From: Catalimonadaceae bacterium JC749
Lineage (GTDB): Bacteria; Bacteroidota; Bacteroidia; Cytophagales; Cyclobacteriaceae
NCBI GenBank assembly: GCA_021730635.1
Contig: JAJNNC010000011.1
Location: forward strand, 1-64,000
Length of the DNA: 64,000 nucleotides
Reading direction: 5' to 3'
A program made the translations under genes and the position numbers. Positions 27,423 through 35,837 of the stretch are shown one piece after another (positions within the stretch are counted from its first letter, which is position 1; every line of letters begins with the position of its first letter). A model generated the notes under the pieces. It was not told the DNA's origin, did not search any database, and saw only the letters and a program-made list of their open reading frames with translations.

Positions 27423-28436
27423 TTATAAGTGATTGAAGGTTATGGTGACCAGTTTCCCGGTGATTTCGTAAGTGAAGTGTTTTACATATCCTATACTGAC
27501 CAAAACATCCTCTAAACTTTGGCTTTGGAAAGTACCGCTGTATTGCCATTCCTGAGGGTTTTTGCCAGCGGCCTGTATCTCTATGTCGTACCAGCGTTCT
27601 AATGCTTTTTTTACTTCTTCAAAGGAGGCATCACTGAAGTACAGGATCTCATCTTTCCAGGCCATTCTTTCTTTTGGCTCAAAATCCTTTAGGGTAAAAA
27701 CCTTGAGATCTGTTTGGTAAATGGCTTCTTTGTTCGGAAATAAGTAGTGTGCCTGATCCGTCAGATGACGCTGAGATACCTTCACTTGCCCGCTGGCTAC
27801 AGAGACAGTCACCTGGGCGTCATCCGCATAGGCTTTGATGTTAAAGGAGGTACCCAGTACGGTAGTGTAAATGTCCCCGCTTATAATGATAAATGGGCGG
27901 TTTTCATCTCTGACCACTTCAAAAAAAGCTTCTCCTTCCAGCGTCACTTCCCGTTTGTTCTCTGAAAAATGCGCAGGGTAGGAAAGCCTGCTCTCAGCAT
28001 TCAAAGTTACCATCGTTCCGTCTGCGAGCGTGACCCTTTGTCTTTGTCCCCTAGGCACTTCCTTGACTATCAGGGAAACGATCGCTGATTCCTTGTCCTC
28101 AGACTTGATCTTTTGCATAAGAAATGAAAGGCTGAAAGCCATTACAATAATGGCGGCCACTCTATAAAACTGATCAATAGGGGTAGATTTAGGGGTAGAT
28201 TTTTTCAGCCCTATTTCTCCCTCTTTTCTTAGCCTTGCATGGATATTACCAAGTAATACTTCCGGGCGATGCTGCGGTAACGCCTCTTCGGGGTCTTCAA
28301 ATTCCAGCCAGTAATTCTGTAATTGCTGTAATACCTTTTCCTTGTCACCTTCCGCATCAAACCAGCGAAGCACTTCTTTAACTTCTTCTTCAGAGCAGGC
28401 ACCTCTGTAAAATTTTTCTAAAAGCCTGATGTCCAT
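27423..28436 (-). CDS. FecR-family anti-sigma factor
   Basis: A 337-residue inner-membrane protein. The cytosolic N-terminus (MDIRLLEKFYRGACSEEEVKEVLRWF) binds the sigma factor, one membrane segment lies at about 92-110 (VAAIIVMAFSLSFLMQKI), and the periplasmic FecR domain (VPRGQRQRVTLADGTMVTLNAESRLSYP, REVTLEGEAFFEVVRDENRPF) is followed by a C-terminal DUF4974-type domain (FSDASFEEVKKALERWYDIEI). It would hold the ECF factor until the STN domain of the SusC protein signals. It lies 147 bp after the sigma gene and 156 bp before susC. Confidence 0.95.
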   Translation of the reverse strand: MDIRLLEKFYRGACSEEEVKEVLRWFDAEGDKEKVLQQLQNYWLEFEDPEEALPQHRPEVLLGNIHARLRKEGEIGLKKSTPKSTPIDQFYRVAAIIVMAFSLSFLMQKIKSEDKESAIVSLIVKEVPRGQRQRVTLADGTMVTLNAESRLSYPAHFSENKREVTLEGEAFFEVVRDENRPFIIISGDIYTTVLGTSFNIKAYADDAQVTVSVASGQVKVSQRHLTDQAHYLFPNKEAIYQTDLKVFTLKDFEPKERMAWKDEILYFSDASFEEVKKALERWYDIEIQAAGKNPQEWQYSGTFQSQSLEDVLVSIGYVKHFTYEITGKLVTITFNHL

Positions 28437-28583
28437 ACCTTTTAACTTATTTATATGAGTAATACAGATAAGTCAGGGGTAGCACCTAAGCGCTGGTGAA
28501 AAATTTTTAAAAAAGTTTTTGGGAGGGGTTGGCCTGTCAGGAGCAAAGCTCATTCCGGACAGGCGGGTTCTTGACCAGAAGGC

Positions 28584-29171
28584 TTAAGGCCACCAACATA
28601 AGAACAGCAGACAGAGATGGATATCGTGCAAAGGAAGCTGCTGCTTCAGCATTTTTAAGGATTTATTGATATGGTTCTCAACCGTGCTTAAAGACAGGTT
28701 CAGTTGATCGGCAATTTCCCGGTTGCTTAACCCCTGGAAGCGACTCATCGTGAAGACCTGCTTTCTTTTATCCGGCATATTACTGACTATCTGTTCAATA
28801 ATGTTTTTCATCTCTTGAAAGCAGCAGGTTTCTTCCGCGTTGTTGACCAGGTTTGAGGTCGTATCCGAGCAATAGCGCTTGTAAGCGGTTTCAGAAACTC
28901 TTTTGGACAGAAGGTTATAGATATGATTTTTGGCTACGGTAAAGATAAAAGCTTTAAAGGAGAGTTGTTCATCCAGTAAATATCTTTTCTTCCAGATCTT
29001 ATAAAAGACTTCCTGTACTACCTCTTCTGCATCTTCTTCAGAAGGTAGTATTTTAAGGGAAAAGGCATAGAGTATTCTTTCGTATTTATAAAACAAAAGA
29101 TTAAAGGCCTCTTCACTGCCTGCTTTGAGCTTTAAAATAAGCTCCCTGTCTTGATAGGATTGGGTCTTCAT
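28584..29171 (-). CDS. ECF RNA polymerase sigma factor (FecI-like)
   Basis: A 195-residue sigma-70 family ECF factor. Region 2 contains EEDAEEVVQEVFYKIWKKR, and region 4 the helix-turn-helix GLSNREIADQLNLSLSTVENHINKSLKMLK. The last residues (DIHLCLLFLCWWP) are strongly hydrophobic, as in many Bacteroidota sus-type sigma factors. It is first in the long minus-strand cluster and upstream of its FecR partner, and probably transcribes susC onward. No matching ECF promoter could be identified by eye ahead of susC. Confidence 0.93.
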   Translation of the reverse strand: MKTQSYQDRELILKLKAGSEEAFNLLFYKYERILYAFSLKILPSEEDAEEVVQEVFYKIWKKRYLLDEQLSFKAFIFTVAKNHIYNLLSKRVSETAYKRYCSDTTSNLVNNAEETCCFQEMKNIIEQIVSNMPDKRKQVFTMSRFQGLSNREIADQLNLSLSTVENHINKSLKMLKQQLPLHDIHLCLLFLCWWP

Positions 29172-29235
29172 AAGCTAACATAGAAAAACCAGTTAAATGG
29201 AAAAATGTAAACAAGTTAACATAAACAGAATAGGC

Positions 29236-29305
29236 TGCTAAATCGTTTAATCACTTGAATTTTCTAAGTTAAAAAAATATATCTACAATTCAAGTGTTAT
29301 TAGCA
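29236..29305. promoter_or_regulatory. Compound inverted repeat upstream of the sigma gene
   Basis: CACTTGAATT (29252-29261) is the exact reverse complement of AATTCAAGTG (29287-29296), with 25 AT-rich bases between. Outside these arms, TGCTAA (29236-29241) matches TTAGCA (29300-29305). The dyad lies 80-135 bp before the sigma-factor start and about 120 bp after the Gfo/Idh stop, so it could be an operator or the terminator of the upstream gene. No T-run follows on the minus strand. Confidence 0.35.
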
Positions 29306-29424
29306 ACAGTTTAAGTGCCTATCCCATAAAAGCAGGAGAGATTCCACCAATCATCCAGGCTCAATCCATGTCCCGCTCCGGGATTTACAGGAGCGTGCTA
29401 AATTAAGTCAGGGCTTAGGGTAGA

Positions 29425-30756
29425 TTATAAAACTTTGGTTTTACCAGGGATAGGAACAGGATAATTACCATCTTCTCCCGGGACCGTAGGCGGTTTGGTA
29501 TCCCAGCCAATCGGGTCAGGCACCAGGCTGAGGGTAGCGTTGAGCGCCTCCTCCCAATGAATGATTTGTCCTGAATGAGCAGCCATACGCCCCATCAGTG
29601 TGGTGAGGGTGCTTTTGGCACCCCATTCTGTATCATTGATAGGAGTACCGTTACGGATAGCGGCAAATAACTCATCATGTTCTTTTTGGTAGGGATTGAC
29701 CTCTTTCAGCCCTCTTTTCTTCCAGAGGGTTTTTCCTGCCAGATCTTGGATGCCTTTACTCACCTCTCCTGTGCCTTGCGTACCCTGAAAGAATGAACCC
29801 CCATTGTTCCAGGTACCATCAATGGTTCTGATCTGGCTATGCAGTTTACTGCCATCGGCATACTCATATTCAATATAGAAATGATCAAAAATGTCTCCAT
29901 ACTCGGGGCCATGATAGGAAGCGCGCCCTCCCATCCCCTGGGCTCTGACCGGATAGGAGCCTTTGACCCAGTGGACTACATCCGTATTGTGGATTTGTAA
30001 TCCGGCGGGAGAACCCGCCCAGAGCCAGTTAAAATAACGCCAGTTACGCATCTGGTATTCCATCTCAGTTTGTCCGGGCTGTCGGGGAACCAAATTGACA
30101 TGGCCTATCATGTAATAACAGGTAGAAGAAACGATATCCCCAATAGCGCCGTCCTGCAAGCGGCTGACAAATTCCTGATAGACCGGGTCATAGCGGTTTT
30201 GCAGACCTACCACTACACTCAGGTTTTTCTTTTTGGCCAGTGCTCCGGCTGCCAGTACCTTCCGGATGCCAGGGGCATCGCTGGCCAGCGGTTTTTCCAT
30301 AAAGACATGTTTGCCGGCGTGTACGGCAGCCTCAAAGTGAACAGGCCGAAAGGCGGGAGGGGTGGCTAAGAGTACCACATCGGCCAGCGCTATGGCCTTT
30401 TGATAAGCATCAAAGCCGACGAACTTTTGTTCTTCAGCAACCACTACCCGATCTTTGATGTCTGCGACCTGCCTGAGGTTGTGGTAGGTTTCATCCAGGC
30501 GGTCTCTGAAAGCATCCGCCATAGCGACCAATTTTACATTGTCCTGCGTACGCAAGGCTTCTACCACAGCGCCGGCCCCTCTTTTGCCACAGCCGATCAG
30601 GGCTACTGTAAGGGTATCTGAGCCTGCTACATAGGCGCTGGCCTCTACGGGCAAAGGGGAGAGCAGCATGCTACCCATCACGGCGGTGGAGCTTTTGATA
30701 AACTCCCGGCGGGAGGCTGTTTTGTTGTCAGAGAGATCACATGTCTTTTCCATCAT
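29425..30756 (-). CDS. Gfo/Idh/MocA family oxidoreductase, Tat-exported
   Basis: A 443-residue protein. The N-terminus carries a twin-arginine signal (SRREFIKSSTAVMGSMLLS), so the enzyme is probably exported folded with its NAD(P). The Rossmann domain starts VALIGCGKRGAGAV (about 51-64), and the family motif EKP occurs in HVFMEKPLASD. The substrate domain includes NRYDPVYQEF, NWRYFNWLWAGSPAGLQIHNTDVVHW and the C-terminal beta-sheet region. Such exported members oxidise sugars or glycosides, in some systems at C3 ahead of a DUF1080 enzyme. It ends about 250 bp upstream of the sigma factor, but more likely shares a transcript with the acetyltransferase and MFS genes behind it (112 bp gap). Confidence 0.88.
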   Translation of the reverse strand: MMEKTCDLSDNKTASRREFIKSSTAVMGSMLLSPLPVEASAYVAGSDTLTVALIGCGKRGAGAVVEALRTQDNVKLVAMADAFRDRLDETYHNLRQVADIKDRVVVAEEQKFVGFDAYQKAIALADVVLLATPPAFRPVHFEAAVHAGKHVFMEKPLASDAPGIRKVLAAGALAKKKNLSVVVGLQNRYDPVYQEFVSRLQDGAIGDIVSSTCYYMIGHVNLVPRQPGQTEMEYQMRNWRYFNWLWAGSPAGLQIHNTDVVHWVKGSYPVRAQGMGGRASYHGPEYGDIFDHFYIEYEYADGSKLHSQIRTIDGTWNNGGSFFQGTQGTGEVSKGIQDLAGKTLWKKRGLKEVNPYQKEHDELFAAIRNGTPINDTEWGAKSTLTTLMGRMAAHSGQIIHWEEALNATLSLVPDPIGWDTKPPTVPGEDGNYPVPIPGKTKVL

Positions 30757-30868
30757 GTTGCTGTTTTATAGCGAATATAGCGTTAAGCGATATCAGGTAC
30801 AAAACTTATGATGCAGGTCGTACTGAAGAAATTGAGATTTCTGCGACAGCTTCCGCTGATAGGGGTCT

Positions 30869-31435
30869 TTATGCTGTCGGCTTTAAGTGACGGATGACCT
30901 TGCAGGGGTTGCCGGCAGCAAACACATCAGCGGGAATATCCCTGGTGACCACACTGCCAGCCCCAATGATGCTGCGGTCGCCAATGTTGACACCGGGACA
31001 GATGATCGCACTACCTCCCACCCACACATCTTCGCCAATCGCAATAGGTTTAGCGAACTCGCGTCCGGAAGCTCTTTCCTGGTAGTCTGTGGGATGAGTG
31101 GCGGTATAAATTTGCACATTGGGACCAAACAAGGTTCTGCTGCCAATCTTCACGTAGGTTACATCCAGTACAATGCAATTGAAGTTAAAGAAGACTTTCT
31201 CACCCACAATCATATTACTGCCATAGTCACAGTAGAAGGGAGGTTGTAACCACAGGCCTGCCTGGGCCTGAGGAATGAGTTCTTTTAAAAGACGGGTTCG
31301 TTCCTCGGTCTGATCTTCTCTGGTATCATTGAGGGCTTTGATGAGTAATCGGGTTCGCATTCTTTCCTCGGAAAGCTGTGGGTCCAAAGGGTCATACATC
31401 TCTCCATCAAGCATTTTTTCTTTTTCGGTTTTCAT
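30869..31435 (-). CDS. Maltose O-acetyltransferase-type sugar acetyltransferase
   Basis: A 188-residue hexapeptide-repeat transferase, the usual length for the maltose/galactoside O-acetyltransferase family. The N-terminal maltose-acetyltransferase cap (MLDGEMYDPLDPQL) is followed by left-handed beta-helix repeats (VGEKVFFNFNCIVLDV, IGSRTLFGPNVQIYTATHP, IGEDVWVGGSAIICPGVNIGDRSIIGAGSVV). The catalytic His is in TATHP. It transfers acetyl from acetyl-CoA to a sugar in the cytosol, perhaps to detoxify non-metabolised sugar. It follows the MFS gene by 42 bp and probably shares its transcript. Confidence 0.92.
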   Translation of the reverse strand: MKTEKEKMLDGEMYDPLDPQLSEERMRTRLLIKALNDTREDQTEERTRLLKELIPQAQAGLWLQPPFYCDYGSNMIVGEKVFFNFNCIVLDVTYVKIGSRTLFGPNVQIYTATHPTDYQERASGREFAKPIAIGEDVWVGGSAIICPGVNIGDRSIIGAGSVVTRDIPADVFAAGNPCKVIRHLKPTA

Positions 31436-31477
31436 AGCTGGGTGTTGTCTTTTATTAGTGTTAACGCTGTGTGTATT

Positions 31478-32641
31478 TTAAGCCTGTACTTTATATTTTG
31501 AAGAAAGCCACAGATAAAAGAAAAGCAGCAGGACGGCTTCCACTACGTGAATGACGGGAATAAAGTTAATCCCAAAAGAATCGATCATCAGTCCGGCAAA
31601 GCCAGGCAGCAAAGCACCCCCCGACATGGCAGCCGATATTTGAAAGCCTACCGTATTGGCAGCATGGGTAGCCCCTACCCGTTTAGGGGTCAGGGCAATC
31701 AGGCTTGGAAAAATAGGAGCCAGGGCAAATCCAGCCAGGGCAATCCCCGAGAGTGTTACGATATTGGAGGTATTCACGGCGACCAGTAAGGCACCGATCA
31801 CAATCGCCACAAAACAAGCCAGCAATACCTTATTGACAGAGACTTTGGTCAGAATGATTCCAAAAAATATTCTACCCACTGTCAAACTTCCCCAGTAGGC
31901 ACTGGTCCAGAAACCGGCCGCTGTTTCGCTGGTATTTCTGGCTTTGGTCAGTACGGTGAAGAGCCATTGCCCGATGCTGATTTCTGTTCCCGTGTACAAG
32001 AAAAAGACGATGAGGCTTAACCAGACAACCGGACGGCTCAGGGTCTCCCGGATGCTGGCATTCACCACGGGTTCCTGTTGCTCTGTCTGTGTTTTCCATA
32101 ACCGAAGCGTAAACATAAAAATGATAGCCAGGGTCAGCTGAACACTTCCTACGGTGATATAGCCTGAAAACCAGGGGAAGCGATTGACCAGGAAGGATGT
32201 CATGATGATAGGACCCAGGGTAGCGCCTACCCCATAAAAGGCATGGAGCCAGTTGACCGTACTGGTACTGAAGTTGTGGGCCGCAAAGGTATTGATAGAA
32301 GCGTCAATAGCTCCCCCGCCTGCGCCCAACAGAAAGGCCATGACCAAAAGGACTATCCACCACGTCCCAAAAGCAAAACCGAATAAGCTCAGGCCTGTCA
32401 GGGCGCAACTGGCAGCCAGCAGTACGCCCAGACTGACTTTTGCCATGATCTTTCCGCTACTAAAACTCGACAGCAGATACCCGGCAGTGAAAAAGATCAA
32501 AAGCAAACCCAGTGCGTCCAGTGGCACCTGATAATCAAGATGCATATAGGGCCAGGCCACACCCAAAAGCCCGTCGGGAAGTCCCAGGCTGATAAAGGCA
32601 ATGAAGCAGATGAGTACTACTATTTGTTTTTTACTGGACAT
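31478..32641 (-). CDS. MFS transporter
   Basis: A 387-residue, twelve-segment major-facilitator transporter. Segment 1 is IVVLICFIAFISLGLPDGLLGVAWP, with TAGYLLSSFSSGKIM as the cytosolic loop motif after segment 2. The protein lacks a signal peptide or extra domains and resembles the FucP/hexose-type and related sugar carriers. It is divergent from a DeoR-family regulator, with about 170 bp between, and heads a possible three-gene unit with the acetyltransferase and the Gfo/Idh oxidoreductase. Substrate probably a sugar (inference from neighbours). Confidence 0.9.
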   Translation of the reverse strand: MSSKKQIVVLICFIAFISLGLPDGLLGVAWPYMHLDYQVPLDALGLLLIFFTAGYLLSSFSSGKIMAKVSLGVLLAASCALTGLSLFGFAFGTWWIVLLVMAFLLGAGGGAIDASINTFAAHNFSTSTVNWLHAFYGVGATLGPIIMTSFLVNRFPWFSGYITVGSVQLTLAIIFMFTLRLWKTQTEQQEPVVNASIRETLSRPVVWLSLIVFFLYTGTEISIGQWLFTVLTKARNTSETAAGFWTSAYWGSLTVGRIFFGIILTKVSVNKVLLACFVAIVIGALLVAVNTSNIVTLSGIALAGFALAPIFPSLIALTPKRVGATHAANTVGFQISAAMSGGALLPGFAGLMIDSFGINFIPVIHVVEAVLLLFFYLWLSSKYKVQA

Positions 32642-32709
32642 AGAAGAGGCTTTGAGGGTTGTATCTGATGCTATAGGATCGAGGTATGGTAAATGTTCTT
32701 TGAGGATAG

Positions 32710-32766
32710 TTTGCCTAAAGTCCTGAGAACATGCAAATATTTGCTAATTTGCGTAACATTGCAAAC
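32710..32766. promoter_or_regulatory. Cluster of TTTGC half-sites between MFS and deoR
   Basis: A perfect 12-bp palindrome, GCAAATATTTGC, lies at 32733-32744. Further TTTGC or GCAAA half-sites lie at 32710-32714, 32748-32752 and 32761-32765. All are within the 172-bp divergent region. DeoR-family repressors bind repeated short elements near their own promoter, so this is a candidate operator for the regulator at 32814. Confidence 0.45.
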
Positions 32767-32813
32767 AAACCATTAAGTATATTTATTTACTTCGGTATTG
32801 AATTAACGCTTAT

Positions 32814-33563
32814 ATGCTCAAGGAAGAACGCTTCAACTACATATTGCAACAAATCAAGAAAAGAGATAAGGTAACCTATGACTTCTTGGCAAAAGAGTTA
32901 GCCGTCTCAGCAGATACGGTTCGCAGAGACATTGAAGCGCTTTACAGAAATGGTTTACTCACCAAAATAAGAGGAGGTGCTATGAAGCGGGCACTTACTC
33001 CTTTAGCCTTTCAGGATCGTATCGCTCATTTCTCAGAAAACAAAAATATCATTGCTGTCAAAGCGCAACCATTCATTCAACAGGGGCAAACTATTTTTAT
33101 GGATGGAGGGACAACCATTTGTGCTGTAGCCACTCATTTTCCGGAAAACGCCAGCCTGAGGGTAGTCACCAATAACCAGGCTTTGCTGCCCATACTGTTA
33201 CGATTCAAAGAGATTGAAATCATCATGTTGGGAGGTCAGTACAATCGTAATACAGAAACCAATGTAGGTATGCAGACCTGCAAACAAGTATCGGGCTATG
33301 TGGCTGACCTTTATTTCATGGGTACCTGCGCCATAGACACAAAATTTGGGGTAACCGCTTCCGTCTATGAGGATGCTGAAGTGAAACAAGCCATGCGGCA
33401 GGCATCTTTAAAAACTATGGTTGTAACGGATAGTCATAAGTTAGGAAGTACAGACCATTTTAGTGTATGCAGTCTGAAAGAAATTGATGTGATGATTACC
33501 GACCTTCCCAGCAACCACGCCTTGCTTGATCCATTCAGGTATATAGACATCATGCTGGTGTAG
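32814..33563 (+). CDS. DeoR/GlpR-family transcriptional regulator
   Basis: A 249-residue repressor. The N-terminal winged helix (MLKEERFNYILQQIKKRDKVTYDFLAKELAVSADTVRRDIEAL) is the DeoR HTH, and the C-terminal DeoRC domain has the phosphate-sugar pocket motifs MDGGTTICAVA, VVTNNQALL and LGGQYNRNTETNVG. The family responds to phosphorylated sugars. It is divergent from the MFS/acetyltransferase/oxidoreductase set, which is its likely target along with its own promoter. Confidence 0.94.
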   Translation: MLKEERFNYILQQIKKRDKVTYDFLAKELAVSADTVRRDIEALYRNGLLTKIRGGAMKRALTPLAFQDRIAHFSENKNIIAVKAQPFIQQGQTIFMDGGTTICAVATHFPENASLRVVTNNQALLPILLRFKEIEIIMLGGQYNRNTETNVGMQTCKQVSGYVADLYFMGTCAIDTKFGVTASVYEDAEVKQAMRQASLKTMVVTDSHKLGSTDHFSVCSLKEIDVMITDLPSNHALLDPFRYIDIMLV

Positions 33564-33759
33564 ATAGGTCTTGAGTCGGCTATCCGGTGTGGTGAAAAAC
33601 GACGCCTGACGGATACTCACCTTTGACGCGTGACACAAAGCCATAAGGAAGAAAAAATACTGGCGGACAAACGGCTGTTCGTTATGACATTTACTGTGAT
33701 AAATAGTATCTTCATGGGATCATCACTGAAATAGTAAAGAACTTACACAACAACCTATT

Positions 33760-35049
33760 ATGATTAAAAAAATACTCATTGTACTGATTTTTCTGGCAGG
33801 AGGGTTTTTTTCCACAGCCGAGGCCCAGATGGCAAAGGGCGAATATGCCGTCATCATAGAAGGCTACGATTGGGGGCCGGCCGTCAGTAAAGTGGTCCTT
33901 TCCTTCAACGACACCGTCACGGCTGTCAACCACCAGGATTATTCGGTTTTTGTCGAACGGCAGACGGATTGTATGGTGCTACCCGCTGACCAGGCTTCCG
34001 GCGAACGGAGAGTGCTTTATGCCTATGTGTCGGACGCTGAGGGTAAGGTAACTCCCCAAGGAAGACACATCACGCTGGTACTGGCAGTAGCCCCGAACAT
34101 GCCCCTGGGGTCTCCCATCCAGTATGCCCGCAACGAAAGCTGTCGTGGCAATGATTGGATTGATTATCAAATAACCGTCACCCATAACGCCACTGAGCAG
34201 ACATGGAACACAGAAGTGGATCGCATCATGCCGCTCATTGACCAGTTTGATCTGAGTGGTCAATACAAGCACGATAGTGTAACCCTGACATATGCTGCCT
34301 ATGCCCCGGAAGCAGAAGAAAGCAATGAAAAATTACCGCTGATCATCTGGTTGCACGGTGGTGGAGAGGGCGGAACCAATCCGTCCATTCCGCTGATTGC
34401 CAACCGGGCGGCTAACTATGCGTCCGATGAGATTCAGGCCCTATTGGGGGGTGCTTATGTGCTGGTGCCCCAGACCCCCACCCGCTGGATGGACGATGGC
34501 AAGGGAGGTTCAACAAGCGGGCAGGAAAATGATATGTACAACGAAGCCCTCATGGCACTCATCCAGGATTATGTGGCGGAGCATCCGGGCATTGACCCAG
34601 ACCGCATTTACGTGGGCGGTTGTTCCAACGGGGGGTACATGAGCTTAAAACTTATCCTATTGCATCCGGATTATTTTGCGGCCGGATATATCAGTGCGCT
34701 GGCTTACCAATCGCAGTATATTAGCGATGAAGAAATCCAGCGCATCAAGAACGTACCTATCTGGTTTGTCCACGCCAAAGACGATTCTACGACGGTAGCC
34801 AACAACACAGTGGTGCCTGTTTATGAACGTCTGAAAGCGGCCGGTGCTGAGAACGTCTACCTTTCCCTGTATGATCATGTGGTGGATATCACCGGCTTCT
34901 TCGGAGGTGAGGATTACCACTACAACGGGCACTGGTCCTGGATTTATTGTCATGCCAACGAATGCCGCAGGGATGCGGACGGATCGCTGGTGATGCTGGA
35001 GGGGCGCCCGGTCACTATCATGGAATGGATGGCTGCCCAGCGTAAATAG
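33760..35049 (+). CDS. Secreted esterase/prolyl-oligopeptidase-like hydrolase
   Basis: A 429-residue secreted protein. Signal peptide (MIKKILIVLIFLAGGFFSTAEA), an N-terminal beta domain (about 25-160) and a C-terminal alpha/beta-hydrolase domain with the oxyanion loop IIWLHGGGEGG at 195-205 and the nucleophile elbow GCSNG at 287-291 (Ser289). Asp in VHAKDDST and a His near HYNGHWSW probably complete the triad. The layout resembles secreted feruloyl/acetyl-xylan-type esterases with an N-terminal Ig-like domain. It is convergent with the LytTR regulator and may be part of the nearby glycan locus. Confidence 0.85.
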   Translation: MIKKILIVLIFLAGGFFSTAEAQMAKGEYAVIIEGYDWGPAVSKVVLSFNDTVTAVNHQDYSVFVERQTDCMVLPADQASGERRVLYAYVSDAEGKVTPQGRHITLVLAVAPNMPLGSPIQYARNESCRGNDWIDYQITVTHNATEQTWNTEVDRIMPLIDQFDLSGQYKHDSVTLTYAAYAPEAEESNEKLPLIIWLHGGGEGGTNPSIPLIANRAANYASDEIQALLGGAYVLVPQTPTRWMDDGKGGSTSGQENDMYNEALMALIQDYVAEHPGIDPDRIYVGGCSNGGYMSLKLILLHPDYFAAGYISALAYQSQYISDEEIQRIKNVPIWFVHAKDDSTTVANNTVVPVYERLKAAGAENVYLSLYDHVVDITGFFGGEDYHYNGHWSWIYCHANECRRDADGSLVMLEGRPVTIMEWMAAQRK

Positions 35050-35132
35050 GGCAGGGGCTATTGTAGGGTAACCCATGTATGAAGCGAATGATCAGAACGC
35101 TATCAACCATGCGTTGCCCTCCATACCTTCCC

Positions 35133-35837
35133 TCAGTTTAAAAATCTTCCTGAAAAATCGTCCTTATAAGCTCTTCCGATGGGCAGGATTGCCTCATTGA
35201 TCATGTACAATTGATTGCCCATGACTTTGACAATTTTGGCCGTATTGATAATATAGGATTTGTGTACCCTGGCAAACTGATGACTCTCCAGTTTTTCCAA
35301 CCAGTTTCTCAGCGGTTCGGCCGACAGGTACTTTTTATGGGGCAGGTATATTTCGCTATAATCCGCATCCGATTTGATGTAGATGATATCGTCAACCAGA
35401 ATTCTGATATGCTCATAACCCGACTTGATAAACAGTTCCTGGCGCATGGCAGGAGGAGGAACGGTCGCTTCCTGCTTGAGCTCATGGTGGCTGCCGGTAG
35501 GCACTTTGGACACTGCCTTGACAAATCGCTGAAAGGAGAAAGGCTTTAAAAGATAGTCTACCACATCAAACTCATAACTTTCCAAGGCATAGTCGGGGAA
35601 AGCAGTCGTTAGAATTACCGGCGGCAACTGCGGTATGGATCTAAGCAAATCAATGCCTGACATTTTAGGCAGGTGTATGTCCAGAAAGATCAAATCCACC
35701 GGTTCGGTTTTCAGATATTCCATCGCCTGAAGGGCATCGGTAAAGGTGGCTTTCAACTGCAACGACCCCATATCTTCTATGTACTTTTTGAGAATACGTT
35801 GGGCAGGGGGCTGGTCTTCAATGATGATACAGTTCAT
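35133..35837 (-). CDS. LytTR-family response regulator
   Basis: A 234-residue two-component regulator. The receiver domain (1-120) has the acid pocket EDQPP, the phospho-acceptor Asp in LIFLDIHLPKMSG (D55) and the conserved Lys in LLKPF. The C-terminal LytTR DNA-binding domain (about 140-232) contains IKSDADYSEIYL, HKSYIINT and the closing PIGRAYKDDF. It overlaps the histidine-kinase gene upstream by 20 bp, so the two are co-translated. The TonB-dependent receptor at 37076 is divergent and a possible target. Confidence 0.95.
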   Translation of the reverse strand: MNCIIIEDQPPAQRILKKYIEDMGSLQLKATFTDALQAMEYLKTEPVDLIFLDIHLPKMSGIDLLRSIPQLPPVILTTAFPDYALESYEFDVVDYLLKPFSFQRFVKAVSKVPTGSHHELKQEATVPPPAMRQELFIKSGYEHIRILVDDIIYIKSDADYSEIYLPHKKYLSAEPLRNWLEKLESHQFARVHKSYIINTAKIVKVMGNQLYMINEAILPIGRAYKDDFSGRFLN

